18,504 nucleotides of DNA from an uncultured Eubacterium sp. (GCA_900551945.1 URYE01000057.1:1-18504), one strand, 5' to 3'. Shown: positions 1 to 8,217, numbered from the stretch's first letter. Program-made: numbers and translations. The notes: generated from the letters alone by a model not told the origin.

Positions 1-41
1 CGCCATTCATCCCACGGTCTAAAGACCATGGGTTTTCTGGC
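1..41 (+). mobile_element. Probable right-end hairpin of an IS200/IS605-type element, cut by the window edge
   Basis: An imperfect hairpin is visible: CCCACGGTCT (11-20), a two-base loop, then AGACCATGGG (23-32), with one C/A mismatch. An outer GCCA (2-5) pairs with TGGC (38-41). The layout (GCnATTCATCCCAC, hairpin, GTGGG-like arm, TTTTCTnGC) resembles the right ends that follow tnpB in IS200/IS605 elements. In those elements this end is the TnpA recognition hairpin and also lies in the TnpB guide RNA. No transposase sequence lies within the window, so any tnpB would be left of position 1 on the plus strand. The call rests on pattern resemblance only; an unrelated terminator-like hairpin is the alternative. 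Confidence 0.42.
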
Positions 42-134
42 TGAAAAAATATAAATTAATTGAAAATATGGGGTTATCGCAACAGTTGTTAAGGTCTTTT
101 GCAGGCACAGGCTTTGACTCGTTGTTCGCATAAA

Positions 135-199
135 TAAAAAAAGAGGACCGCCACAAAATATCTGAACGGTTAATTTCAAATATTTTGTGACGGTCCTCT
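135..199 (-). terminator. Strong intrinsic terminator, minus strand
   Basis: The arms 142-160 and 181-199 pair over 19 positions with one C/A mismatch, around a 20-nt loop. On the minus strand the stem is followed by seven U (plus-strand A-run 135-141), so it works in that direction. It would end either the candidate small RNA here or read-through from the glycosyltransferase gene about 300 bp upstream. Confidence 0.7.
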
Positions 200-347
200 A
201 ATCTATCAACAGGCCATCACGAAAACCTGTCGTTTAAAGGAGAAAAGATTTGTAGCAAATATAATAGTGGTCGGCTATTATATGGGGGAAAATGCTACAA
301 GATTTTTATGAAAAAAAGTGTTTTGTAAAAAGCTTACTGCTCTTTAC
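135..347 (-). ncRNA. Candidate structured small RNA or structured 3' UTR on the minus strand
   Basis: Reading the minus strand from a perfect TATAAT (352-357), four stem-loops follow in order. The first is 347-339/333-325 (9 bp, one mismatch). The second has an outer stem 300-293/257-250 (TTGTAGCA with TGCTACAA) and an inner stem 281-275/267-261 (ATAATAG with CTATTAT), with a C-rich asymmetric bulge. The third is 230-226/213-209. The last is a strong terminator (199-142) with a U-run. A transcript of about 210 nt would start near 345. The -35 region is poor (TTGGTC only 15 bp from the -10). No SD-led reading frame was seen. I do not recognise a known RNA family. The alternative is that it is simply the long 3' UTR of the glycosyltransferase gene that ends at 505. 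Confidence 0.3.
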
Positions 348-399
348 AGTTATTATATTACATGGATTTTGTGACCAAAATCGGTCCAACTTTTGAACA

Positions 400-504
400 A
401 ATTGTGTATATTTTGATAATATTTGAAAAAATTTATAAAAATGGAATTAATTTCCTTATTTTAATAATCATATAGTGAATATTTGCAATGATAATATTAT
501 CAAA
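400..504. other. AT-rich gene-free stretch
   Basis: Together with 1-399 this makes about 500 bp without a protein gene. This part is almost pure A/T with a 14-bp palindrome TGATAATATTATCA (489-502) right behind the stop codon of the glycosyltransferase gene. I see no reading frame with a ribosome binding site, no tRNA and no clear promoter here. Confidence 0.4.
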
Positions 505-2352
505 CTATCTTAAAGTCATTTCATAATAATATATACTACCTTGAACTGACCATATTTGTTTTTCTTCTCCAACAATATAATACTCTGAAGCTTTGGATAA
601 CATTTCTTCTTTTGTTACATTTTGATTGTAAGGAAGATATACAAGTACAGCATTGTCCTTAAGCTCACAATCATCAAGACTATTAACTTGTACCATATCA
701 GGCATATCAACAGTGTTATCATTTTCATAGAAACAACGCTTGTGTTTTTTCATATCCCAATTATATAAAAATACTGCCGAATTTCCTGTGACACAAGCTC
801 CATTAAGTTCTGCAACTACAACATCATATTCTATAGGATTATACCCCGACTTTTTTAAAGCCTTATCAATTGAATTATTAATCATAATGTATTGCGTATT
901 ATATACAAGGTAGTCACCATATATCATTTCATTTTTAGTATTTCCAACATACATTATTGAAGTGTTTCCAAGATTAAGTTTAAGAAATGATATTCTAGTT
1001 ATTGGGTCAATTGTTAAAAAGCATTGTAAAAGAGCAAGAAAGCCAACTATAGCTGATACATATACTTGTTTAGAATTGTCAATTATTCTATTTAATACTC
1101 CAAACATAAGAATATAAAGAAGTATATCCCCCGCTACATTATATCTTGCAAGTGAGGCTGTTATATATATACAAGAAAATGCAACGTAACATATAAATGC
1201 TGTTACTATTTCAATATATTTAAGATTAAGATGTATCTTCCTTCCATTTTTCATATGAAAATATATAAACCCACCAACAATTATAAGAACTACTATCCAG
1301 TTAAAATTAAGTAAAAATTGTTGTTTTAACTTAACTAATATATAATATATATTAAACCCTAGACAGTTACTTCCATTATTATCCCATCTAAGTCCTGCTG
1401 TTTCATTTGCATTTTGCGTCCACTGTGAAACTCCACCTATGAACTTATTATAAAGAAACTGAATAAGTGCTGCCACAAATATAAAGTAAAGGCGCATATC
1501 TTTTAAAATCTCGCCAATGTAATTTTTACCAGAACCTTTATAACCAAACTTGTATTTATAATGAATTAATATTCCAAGTACATATCCACCAATAAGCACC
1601 ATTCCCGTTTCTTTCGTCTGAAAACACGCCATGCTAAAAAATCCTGCAATAAGTGGTCTATTATATGTACAGGCATATATCACATATATTATAAACAGTG
1701 CCATTGAATAATCGGGTGTAAAATATGAAAATGAACTATATACAAGCGGTGCAAATGACAATATCACTGTAAATATCGCACAATTAACATAAGTTGTTTT
1801 TCTTAAAATCTTAAGAAGTATCTTATATACACACCAAAAAGCAATAAGTGTAAGTACTAACGATACAAGATTAACACCTATTACTTCACCCGGAAACATA
1901 AGCTCTCCAATTAAATATATAATACTAAATATAAGTGTTGGATGACCGCAAAGTGCAAAGTTTTTCTGAAAGTCGGTAAAGCTATCAAATGTACAATTCT
2001 TAAGTCCTTGTGTAAGTCGGTAATAATATTCACCCGCATCCCATCTAGGTAAATTATTAAGATAAGGAAGCCTTACAACACATATTATCAACAAACCAAT
2101 TAACATTACCTTGTGTTTTTCCACAAAGCTCGTTAAATTTTTCATATTTATCCCCGAAATATGCGTAAAGATATACACAACTTCAACCGAAGCGGCAAAA
2201 AGGAGTATTCCTAAAAATATTATGTAATTATTTGTGTTTAATACTGTATTCTTCCAATTAAACAGCAACAAATTAATTACAAATAATAACGGAATAATTC
2301 CCATTATAGCTAGTTCACTTAATAACTCTTTAAAAAATTTCTTTATATCCAT
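505..2352 (-). CDS. Polytopic membrane glycosyltransferase, GT-C fold (PMT/ArnT-like)
   Basis: A 615-residue integral membrane protein. Roughly ten or more hydrophobic segments cover residues 12-470, and a soluble C-terminal domain of about 130 residues follows. The first large outer loop carries RWDAGEYYY (103-111). An acidic residue here (D105/E108) is where GT-C enzymes hold the catalytic Asp that works with a lipid-phosphate sugar donor. HP (137-138) and TKETG (246-250) also fit PMT/ArnT-like proteins. Such enzymes move a sugar from a polyprenyl-phosphate carrier onto a protein, lipid or wall glycan at the outer membrane face; the acceptor cannot be told here. The start has a modest AAGGA about 9 nt upstream. 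No neighbouring gene forms an obvious glycan pathway. An oligosaccharide flippase or polymerase is less likely given the loop motif. Confidence 0.65.
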   Translation of the reverse strand: MDIKKFFKELLSELAIMGIIPLLFVINLLLFNWKNTVLNTNNYIIFLGILLFAASVEVVYIFTHISGINMKNLTSFVEKHKVMLIGLLIICVVRLPYLNNLPRWDAGEYYYRLTQGLKNCTFDSFTDFQKNFALCGHPTLIFSIIYLIGELMFPGEVIGVNLVSLVLTLIAFWCVYKILLKILRKTTYVNCAIFTVILSFAPLVYSSFSYFTPDYSMALFIIYVIYACTYNRPLIAGFFSMACFQTKETGMVLIGGYVLGILIHYKYKFGYKGSGKNYIGEILKDMRLYFIFVAALIQFLYNKFIGGVSQWTQNANETAGLRWDNNGSNCLGFNIYYILVKLKQQFLLNFNWIVVLIIVGGFIYFHMKNGRKIHLNLKYIEIVTAFICYVAFSCIYITASLARYNVAGDILLYILMFGVLNRIIDNSKQVYVSAIVGFLALLQCFLTIDPITRISFLKLNLGNTSIMYVGNTKNEMIYGDYLVYNTQYIMINNSIDKALKKSGYNPIEYDVVVAELNGACVTGNSAVFLYNWDMKKHKRCFYENDNTVDMPDMVQVNSLDDCELKDNAVLVYLPYNQNVTKEEMLSKASEYYIVGEEKQIWSVQGSIYYYEMTLR

Positions 2353-2394
2353 TATTTAGAGTCCTTATTTACTTAATACTTTTTATTATATTAA

Positions 2395-2459
2395 AAATTG
2401 CAACATGAATATGTTTTATGAAAAATAAATACTTAATAAAACATATTCAGTTGCAATTT
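2395..2459 (-). repeat. Long AT-rich palindrome upstream of the glycosyltransferase gene
   Basis: The arms 2395-2419 and 2436-2459 pair over 24 bp with a single bulged base, around a 16-nt loop. On the minus strand the stem ends in a T-rich tract (TTTTTAATA), so it can act as an intrinsic terminator. It lies 43 bp before the start codon of the glycosyltransferase gene and about 140 bp after the WYL regulator stop, which would separate the two transcripts unless it serves as a leader attenuator. Confidence 0.6.
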
Positions 2460-2530
2460 GTTATTATAGCATTAATAAATTTTTGTGAAAAGACTTTAAA
2501 ATATTAAATATTTTCTAATCAATTAAATAC

Positions 2531-2560
2531 TAAACTATCTCTTATCTTTTTGATAGTTTA
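2531..2560 (-). terminator. Weak hairpin 40 bp behind the WYL regulator gene
   Basis: TAAACTATC (2531-2539) pairs perfectly with GATAGTTTA (2552-2560) around a 12-nt loop. There is no good U-run on the minus side, so termination here would be inefficient; the palindrome at 2395-2459 may do most of the work. Confidence 0.3.
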
Positions 2561-2599
2561 ATCTTACTTGTGTTCTATAAATAAAGCATTTATACTAAA

Positions 2600-3559
2600 T
2601 TATTTTTCTTCTATAACTTCCACATCATTACCTTGACTTCTAAACCATATATCAATGCCTTTTCCAAACACTTCTGCACTTATTATATACTCTCCATCTA
2701 TTTTATCTAGGACTTTGGCTGTTGGGAGTCTGTCAAGGACTGCTTCTATACTGTTTCCCCTATACTTAAACTTCACCTTCTGCAACTTTCCACCAAACAT
2801 AAATTGTATGCGCTTTCTAAACTCACCTTCTTCAAATCTACTGCTGTAAGGTATTTTAAATTTCTCAGGTAGTATCTTATAACTTTCAATCCTATCTATT
2901 CTATAAATTGTAGGGAATGAGTCATTAAGTACATCAAAATTTCCCCTTACCTTTTTGTCATCAATAAAAGCCGTAAGATAAAAATAATATTCAGAAAACA
3001 TTATCGCAACAGGTTTCACTTTTCGACTAACTATCGCATTGTCTTTACTTCTATTGTACTCCATCTGTATATAATTACAACTCCTTATTGCATTACCTAT
3101 GTCCCACATTTTGTCAATAAATTCTGACTTATGTGTAAGCTCAACATAATGAAATTCTTCATTTTTTATAAGTTCTTCAATAAGTGGTTTATTTTCCTTA
3201 GCCACACAGCTTTCTATTAGTCTATGTAAAATATTTGTCATTTCCTCTTTAGTAAAGGCTCTGCTATCAAGAAGTATCTTACATATAGCAAGAATTTCAC
3301 CATTACTTAACTTCATGTCATAAACCTGCTCAAGTTGATATCCTTTATTTGTACGGTCATAAATAACAGAATTAAGAACTCCTGTTTTACTATTTTCCAT
3401 ATCCATAAAGCTTCTTATATCATCAATATCTCTTTGTATACTTCTTGTTGTAACATTATAATAATTAGCTTCTGCTTCTTTATTTATAATATCACCCTCC
3501 ATAAGCCTTTTATAAATACTCAACACTCGCATTACTTTATCTTTCTTTTCTTCGTACAT
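2600..3559 (-). CDS. WYL-domain transcriptional regulator (HTH-WYL-WCX)
   Basis: A 319-residue cytoplasmic protein of the usual length for the family. Residues 8-75 form a DeoR/HTH_11-type winged helix (TTRSIQRDIDDIR at 37-49 is the recognition part). Residues about 145-230 form the WYL domain: the name-giving motif is degenerate (EYYFYL, 190-195), and the conserved Arg-rich strand is YRIDRIES (219-226). Residues 255-317 form the C-terminal WCX extension. WYL domains sense ligands, in several systems nucleotides or nucleic acid, and control the attached HTH; many act on stress or defence genes. The target here is unknown. The next gene downstream in the same direction, a glycosyltransferase, is separated by a palindrome, so co-transcription is doubtful. 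The start is preceded by AAAGGA at about 10 nt. Confidence 0.85.
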   Translation of the reverse strand: MYEEKKDKVMRVLSIYKRLMEGDIINKEAEANYYNVTTRSIQRDIDDIRSFMDMENSKTGVLNSVIYDRTNKGYQLEQVYDMKLSNGEILAICKILLDSRAFTKEEMTNILHRLIESCVAKENKPLIEELIKNEEFHYVELTHKSEFIDKMWDIGNAIRSCNYIQMEYNRSKDNAIVSRKVKPVAIMFSEYYFYLTAFIDDKKVRGNFDVLNDSFPTIYRIDRIESYKILPEKFKIPYSSRFEEGEFRKRIQFMFGGKLQKVKFKYRGNSIEAVLDRLPTAKVLDKIDGEYIISAEVFGKGIDIWFRSQGNDVEVIEEK

Positions 3560-3579
3560 TGCACTCTATCCTTTCATGT

Positions 3580-3609
3580 ATATAATTCATATAAACTTTT
3601 AATAGTCAA
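3580..3609 (-). promoter_or_regulatory. Possible promoter of the WYL regulator gene
   Basis: On the minus strand, TTGACT (3609-3604) is followed by an 18-bp spacer and TTATAT (3585-3580). A start near 3574 would give a short leader before the ATG at 3559. The -10 is imperfect. Confidence 0.4.
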
Positions 3610-3652
3610 CTATAAGTTTAACTTGATATAATAATACAACATGGCATAGACA

Positions 3653-3694
3653 AATAGTGTCATTGTAAAAATTATTGGGTCAATAGTTGTCATT
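3653..3694. repeat. Direct repeat upstream of the WYL regulator
   Basis: AATAGTGTCATT (3653-3664) and AATAGTTGTCATT (3682-3694) lie 29 bp apart, close to three helical turns; AATAGT occurs a third time at 3601. They sit upstream of the possible promoter at 3580-3609, so they could be a binding site for the regulator itself or another protein. Confidence 0.35.
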
Positions 3695-3758
3695 ATTTTA
3701 AATATATTAAAATGGATAATTTATTAGATAATAATTTATATTAGAATATTATAGATAA

Positions 3759-3862
3759 AAAAGGGGCTGTAGCACTAGAGAAAATTTATATAAGATATAG
3801 AATTATTTACTAATTAAACATCTATACTTGTATAAAATTTTCTTAGTGTAACAGTCCCTTTT
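3759..3862 (-). terminator. 104-bp palindromic element, probable terminator of the beta-glucosidase gene (copy A)
   Basis: The arms 3759-3801 and 3821-3862 pair along almost their whole length with few mismatches, around a 19-nt loop. The element lies 70 bp after the beta-glucosidase stop and on the minus strand ends in CCCC plus six T, so it terminates that gene. It is clearly related to the element at 16672-16764: both share the outer GCT-7 nt-CTA spacing, an AAATTT core, TAGA/TCTA at the loop base and an ATTAAAC sequence in the loop. Apart from this element, the WYL promoter and the direct repeat, I see nothing in 3560-3932. Confidence 0.65.
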
Positions 3863-3932
3863 ATTATATACTATGTCCGATTTTTACAAAATAATCATTC
3901 AACCAAGGTACTTTATAATAATCTACAAATCA

Positions 3933-6482
3933 TTATTCCATAATCTTTGCAATCACTTTAAGAATATTTTTTGCATTAAACTGTAAATCTGCCAATGTAA
4001 TTGTATATCCATCTTTTTCATTTCCCGTTGTGACAGCTTCAATTATGTCATCTACATTTTGCTTACAGCCCGGCATTTGTATATCATTTCCTGCTTTTAT
4101 ACAACCAACAGAAGAAGATATTGGATATTTAGGTTCGCCATCTCCCATAATCGCAGGTGAATGTTGAGAAGTATACCAGTCTGTCATTACAAAGCCTTCA
4201 AAGCCCCACTCATCACGAAGTGCTTTTTGAATTAAATCATAATTATTAGCTGTATGTGTTCCATTAAGTAAGTTATAAGAAGTCATAACAGATAAAGGCT
4301 GGGCTTCTTTTACAGCTATCTCAAAACCTTTTAAATAAATTTCTCGCAAAACACGTTCTTTTACATGAGCATTTACAAAGTATCTGTTTTCTTCTTGATT
4401 ATTTACTGCAAAATGTTTAATTACTGTGCCTTTGCTTTTGTTTTTTTGAACTCCATTTATTATTGCACCTGCTATTTTTCCAGTTAGCAATGGGTCTTCT
4501 GAAAAATATTCAAAGTTTCGTCCACATAACGGATTACGATGAATGTTCATAGCTGGAGCTAACCACAAATCTATATTAAATTTTTCCATTTCTTCGCCGA
4601 TTATTTGTCCTGCCTTGTTTAATAAGTCTGTATTCCATGACTGTGCTAATGACCAACCAATAGGAATTGCTGTGCAGTATTGATAATAATGAACGGCATC
4701 TTCTGATACATTTTCAAATGGAAGAAATGTTCCGTTAAAACCTTCTCCACCCTTTAAAATATTGCCATCTTTATCTGTTACAAAATGTGGTTGTAATCGT
4801 AGTCCAGCAGGGCCATCTGCTAAGATTAAATTCTTAACAGCTCTACTTTCTTTTAAAATTGATGAAGTATCTCCTGCTGCCCCAGGAACATTGTAAGAAG
4901 CTGCACCTATTACAGAATTGTCGCCACTTCTTTCCGTACCCACACAAAGCTCTGCCATTTCTTTTACTGTAAGTTGTGCCACCATTTCATCTAATGTATA
5001 TTTTTTCGCAATAACATCTTCTATTGTTATCTTTTCTGTGACATTGTTTGTAATTTCCTTACGTTCTTGTTGATATGAATTAACTTTCGTTTGTATTTTT
5101 GTGTCATCAATAACAAGATTATATTGTGTAGCTTCTTCTACACTTACTCCTTCTGGTTTTATATGTGGCATATCACAATCAATTGAAAGAATATTATTAC
5201 ATTTTTCTACAACTATATCTTTTTCAACGACTAGTGTTGCAACAGCTATAGTGTTAGCTGAAGAATTACCTACTCGTAAAATGTACTTACCATTTTCAAT
5301 TATATAACAAGCCTTTTCTTCACAATAACTTGCCATTAAAGACACTGGAAATGATAATGTCATATTTTGATTTTCATTTGGAATAATTAAATCAGATTTT
5401 GAAAATGCAACCAATTCTTGATAAGGCTTATCTAATCCATTTTGCGTCTTTGATAAATAAACTTGTACAACTTCTTTTCCTGCATATGTAGCACCCGTAT
5501 TTTCTACATTTAACTTGACTTGTATCTTATCTTGTATTTGAGAAACTTCTGTTGTATTTATAGCAAATGTAGTATATGAAAGACCATAGCCAAATGGATA
5601 AAGTGGCTTTACCTTAAAACTATCAAAATAACGATATCCTACATAAATGCCATCTTTGTAATACTCATCGTCAACATTTCCATTATTGTGACTAAACTCT
5701 GATGACGATGGATAATCACTATACTTATATGCCCAAGTATCTGCAAGCTTTGCTGATGGATTAACTTTTCCACTAAGTAAATCTGCTAACGCATTTCCGC
5801 CTATATTTCCTAATTGTCCCATAAGAACAACTGCATCAACGCCTTGAAGTTCTTTAACTTCTGTTAATTGCATTACTCCACCAATGTTTAATACAACAAT
5901 AAGTTTTTTAGAGCTTTCTGAAAGCTTTCTTATTGCTTGTATTTCATTTTTGCCAAGAAGATAATCTCCTGCTTTACATTTTCTATCTGAACCTTCACCT
6001 GAATTGCGTGATATCACATAGATTGATATTGAAGAATTGTTATTTTCCAAATCACCATCTGTCACTTCAACTGCGTCTGGTTCTTCAAATGGGTGACTAA
6101 AGCCAATTAAAAATTGTGGCATACCTGTTTTTTCGCTTTCATTTTGAAGCCAATCTTGATATTCTTTTAACAACTTTTCGTAATGTTTATCATTTTTATC
6201 TAGCCATTCCTTTGTTGTGATTTCAAATCCAGCTTCTTCTAAACCTTGCTCAATAGTAGTAAATGAACGCACATTTACACTTCCAGAACCTGTTCCACCT
6301 TGTATTGTTTTTCTTACTCCATTGCCAAATAATGCAATACTTTGTTTACTTTCTAATGGCAACACACCATTATTTTCAAGAAGTACCATACACTCCCCTG
6401 CCAAATCTCTAGCTATAGAAGTGTGGTTAATTTCTTCTTTTGTAATTTCATCAGTTTTTGACGCATAAAAAATATTTTTCAT
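3933..6482 (-). CDS. GH3 beta-glucosidase with inverted domain order
   Basis: An 849-residue glycoside hydrolase family 3 enzyme without signal peptide, so predicted cytoplasmic, cleaving terminal beta-glucosyl (or related) residues of imported sugars. The domain order is the reverse of most GH3 enzymes. The (alpha/beta)6 sandwich is at residues 20-305, with SGEGSDR at 161-167 holding the likely acid/base Glu163. A fibronectin-like domain follows at about 320-415 (GKEVVQVYL, 335-343). The TIM barrel is at about 495-845. The barrel carries DGPAG (556-560), GRNFEYFSEDP (654-664), KHFAVNNQE (689-697) and VMTDWY (765-770), with nucleophile Asp768. The same order is known in Butyrivibrio fibrisolvens and Ruminococcus albus beta-glucosidases. 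The ATG at 6482 is chosen because AAAGGAGA lies 6 nt before it; an in-frame ATG at 6551 lies within the promoter. Substrate preference cannot be read from sequence. Confidence 0.93.
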   Translation of the reverse strand: MKNIFYASKTDEITKEEINHTSIARDLAGECMVLLENNGVLPLESKQSIALFGNGVRKTIQGGTGSGSVNVRSFTTIEQGLEEAGFEITTKEWLDKNDKHYEKLLKEYQDWLQNESEKTGMPQFLIGFSHPFEEPDAVEVTDGDLENNNSSISIYVISRNSGEGSDRKCKAGDYLLGKNEIQAIRKLSESSKKLIVVLNIGGVMQLTEVKELQGVDAVVLMGQLGNIGGNALADLLSGKVNPSAKLADTWAYKYSDYPSSSEFSHNNGNVDDEYYKDGIYVGYRYFDSFKVKPLYPFGYGLSYTTFAINTTEVSQIQDKIQVKLNVENTGATYAGKEVVQVYLSKTQNGLDKPYQELVAFSKSDLIIPNENQNMTLSFPVSLMASYCEEKACYIIENGKYILRVGNSSANTIAVATLVVEKDIVVEKCNNILSIDCDMPHIKPEGVSVEEATQYNLVIDDTKIQTKVNSYQQERKEITNNVTEKITIEDVIAKKYTLDEMVAQLTVKEMAELCVGTERSGDNSVIGAASYNVPGAAGDTSSILKESRAVKNLILADGPAGLRLQPHFVTDKDGNILKGGEGFNGTFLPFENVSEDAVHYYQYCTAIPIGWSLAQSWNTDLLNKAGQIIGEEMEKFNIDLWLAPAMNIHRNPLCGRNFEYFSEDPLLTGKIAGAIINGVQKNKSKGTVIKHFAVNNQEENRYFVNAHVKERVLREIYLKGFEIAVKEAQPLSVMTSYNLLNGTHTANNYDLIQKALRDEWGFEGFVMTDWYTSQHSPAIMGDGEPKYPISSSVGCIKAGNDIQMPGCKQNVDDIIEAVTTGNEKDGYTITLADLQFNAKNILKVIAKIME

Positions 6483-6522
6483 CAATGTCTCCTTTCGCTT
6501 TTTTACGTTATGATTAATTAAT

Positions 6523-6551
6523 ATTATAAAGGAAATATTCAACTTTACCAA
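6523..6551 (-). promoter_or_regulatory. Promoter of the beta-glucosidase gene
   Basis: On the minus strand TTGGTA (6551-6546), a 17-bp spacer and a perfect TATAAT (6528-6523) predict a start near 6516 and a leader of about 35 nt. This rules out the upstream in-frame ATG at 6551. Confidence 0.65.
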
Positions 6552-6626
6552 TTAAAAAAATATAAATATCTTGCTTTAATCTTATAAAATAAATATGTTT
6601 TTACATATTAAAAAATTGCGTAAACA

Positions 6627-6655
6627 TTGAATTTCTTTATAAAATGAGTTATAAA
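6627..6655 (+). promoter_or_regulatory. Promoter of the MATE transporter gene
   Basis: TTGAAT (6627-6632), a 17-bp spacer and TATAAA (6650-6655) predict transcription from about 6662. It is divergent from the beta-glucosidase promoter, about 75 bp away. Confidence 0.6.
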
Positions 6656-6674
6656 TATTTTAACGTGATATATT

Positions 6675-6685
6675 AAAGAGGTGAT
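6675..6685 (+). promoter_or_regulatory. Ribosome binding site that decides the MATE start
   Basis: AAAGAGGTGAT matches the 3' end of 16S rRNA well. The upstream GTG at 6681 is part of this site, so it cannot be the start. The GTG at 6693 lies 9 nt behind the core GAGGTG and is the likely start. Confidence 0.7.
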
Positions 6686-6692
6686 TTTGAAC

Positions 6693-8054
6693 GTGAAACG
6701 AATTGACTTTGAAAATGGAACAGTAACACAAAATATTCTCGGTGCGGCTATACCTATGCTTGTCGCTCAAATTTTAAATTTGCTATATAACATTGTAGAC
6801 CGTATTTATATTGCTCGTATTCCAAACGTTGGAACTGCTGCGCTTGGTGCTGTTGGACTTTGTTTTCCATTAATTGTAATTATAACAGCATTTGCTAATC
6901 TGTTTGGAAGTGGTGGTGCTCCTTTATTTTCTATTTATAGGGGAAAAAAGAAAGAACAACAAGCAAATCGAATTATGAACACTTCGTTTTCTATGCTTTT
7001 TGTTAGTGCATTAGTGTTAATGATAATCGGGCTTTTGTTTGCACACCCACTTTTAGTACTATTTGGAGCTTCTAGTGACGCATTAAATTACGCACTTCCT
7101 TATATGAGAATATACTTAATAGGCACTTTACCTTCTATGGTGGCTGTAGGCATGAATCCATTTATAAATGCTCAAGGCTACTCTATTATTGGTATGCTAT
7201 CAGTGGCTATTGGTGCAGTTGCTAATTTGCTACTTGACCCATTGTTTATTTTTGTATTAGGTTTTGGTGTAAATGGTGCGGGAATTGCAACTGTTATATC
7301 TCAATTCCTATCTGCTATATTTGTGATATTTTTTCTTACTAGAAAGTCGGAACTTAAAATGCGCTTTATTAAAAGAAATGAATTTAAAGAATGTATAGAA
7401 TACGCCAAAAATATCATAAGTCTAGGTATGGCAGGTTTTATTATGCAGTTGACAAATAGCCTTGTAACAATATGTTGCAATAATGTTCTTGCTGTTACGG
7501 GCGGTGACATTTATATTTCTGTTATGACTATTGTTTCTAGTGTTAGGCAATTAGTAGAAACTCCTATTTATGCTATGAATGAGGGCTCTTCTCCTATCTT
7601 AAGCTATAATTACGGTGCTAGACGACCTAAACGTGTACGAAAAGCTGGCATTGTTATGAGTATTATGGTTTTGGGTTATACAGCAATTATGTGGGGTCTT
7701 ATTATTTTAGCTCCTAGAACTTTAATACAAATTTTTAGCTCTGATACTGTATTAATTGACAATTCTGTTACAGCACTAAACCAATATTTTGCTGCATTTA
7801 TTTTTATGGACTTGCAATACATAGGACAGACTATGTTTAAATCACTTAATAAAAAGAAGCAGGCGATTTTCTTCTCACTACTTCGTAAAGTTTTTATTGT
7901 AGTGCCTTTAACTTACTTTATGCCTTATGTATTAAATATGGGGACAGATGGTGTTTTCTTAGCAGAGCCTGTGTCAAATGTAATTAGCGGAAGTCTTTGC
8001 TTTATAACAATGCTGTGTACTGTATTGCCTGAGCTTAAGCGTATGGAAAAATAA
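6693..8054 (+). CDS. MATE-family multidrug/cation exporter (MepA-like)
   Basis: A 453-residue inner-membrane protein with about twelve hydrophobic segments, the usual length for MATE transporters, which export drugs or metabolites using a Na+ or H+ gradient. The first helix region (residues 11-45) carries the family pattern: P21, then YN (32-33), V35, D36 and a run ending RIYIARIPN. The two-fold repeat shows in a similar segment near the middle (LGMAGFIMQLTNSLV), followed by EGSSPILSYNYGA, a typical MATE stretch. GTG at 6693 is taken as start because of the ribosome binding site at 6675-6685. It is transcribed divergently from the beta-glucosidase and has its own promoter. The MarR gene that follows has a separate promoter 135 bp downstream, so regulation by that MarR is possible but not shown. 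The substrate is unknown. Confidence 0.9.
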   Translation: MKRIDFENGTVTQNILGAAIPMLVAQILNLLYNIVDRIYIARIPNVGTAALGAVGLCFPLIVIITAFANLFGSGGAPLFSIYRGKKKEQQANRIMNTSFSMLFVSALVLMIIGLLFAHPLLVLFGASSDALNYALPYMRIYLIGTLPSMVAVGMNPFINAQGYSIIGMLSVAIGAVANLLLDPLFIFVLGFGVNGAGIATVISQFLSAIFVIFFLTRKSELKMRFIKRNEFKECIEYAKNIISLGMAGFIMQLTNSLVTICCNNVLAVTGGDIYISVMTIVSSVRQLVETPIYAMNEGSSPILSYNYGARRPKRVRKAGIVMSIMVLGYTAIMWGLIILAPRTLIQIFSSDTVLIDNSVTALNQYFAAFIFMDLQYIGQTMFKSLNKKKQAIFFSLLRKVFIVVPLTYFMPYVLNMGTDGVFLAEPVSNVISGSLCFITMLCTVLPELKRMEK

Positions 8055-8188
8055 TTCTTATACAATTTTTATAATAAAGAAAACTTATAAACTAGGGGAT
8101 GTTAAAACCTAAATAATTTATAAACAAACATTTTCAGATACTTACTTTCTACTTAACTCCAACAAAACTTATAAAAACTCTTAAAATC

Positions 8189-8217
8189 TTGACATCATAG
8201 CTCAAAATAGTTATAAT
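8189..8217 (+). promoter_or_regulatory. Consensus promoter of the marR-kinase operon
   Basis: TTGACA (8189-8194), a 17-bp spacer and TATAAT (8212-8217): a perfect consensus sigma-A promoter. The -10 and the expected start (about 8224) lie within the 41-bp palindrome at 8204-8244, so a bound repressor would block it. Confidence 0.85.

Noticed and set aside
68..133. A 21-codon reading frame on the plus strand (ATG at 68, TAA at 131)
   Set aside because: No ribosome binding site, very short, and it lies between two hairpins; no recognisable product.
2600..3559. WYL regulator as marker of a defence island
   Set aside because: WYL proteins often accompany defence systems, but no nuclease, methylase, helicase or other defence gene is present in this window.
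6483..6551. A longer N-terminus for the beta-glucosidase starting at 6551
   Set aside because: The added codons overlap the -35/-10 of the promoter, and a strong ribosome binding site fits the ATG at 6482.
3933..6692. A polysaccharide utilisation locus around the GH3 gene
   Set aside because: No sugar transporter, binding protein or further glycosidase lies next to it; the divergent neighbour is a MATE exporter.
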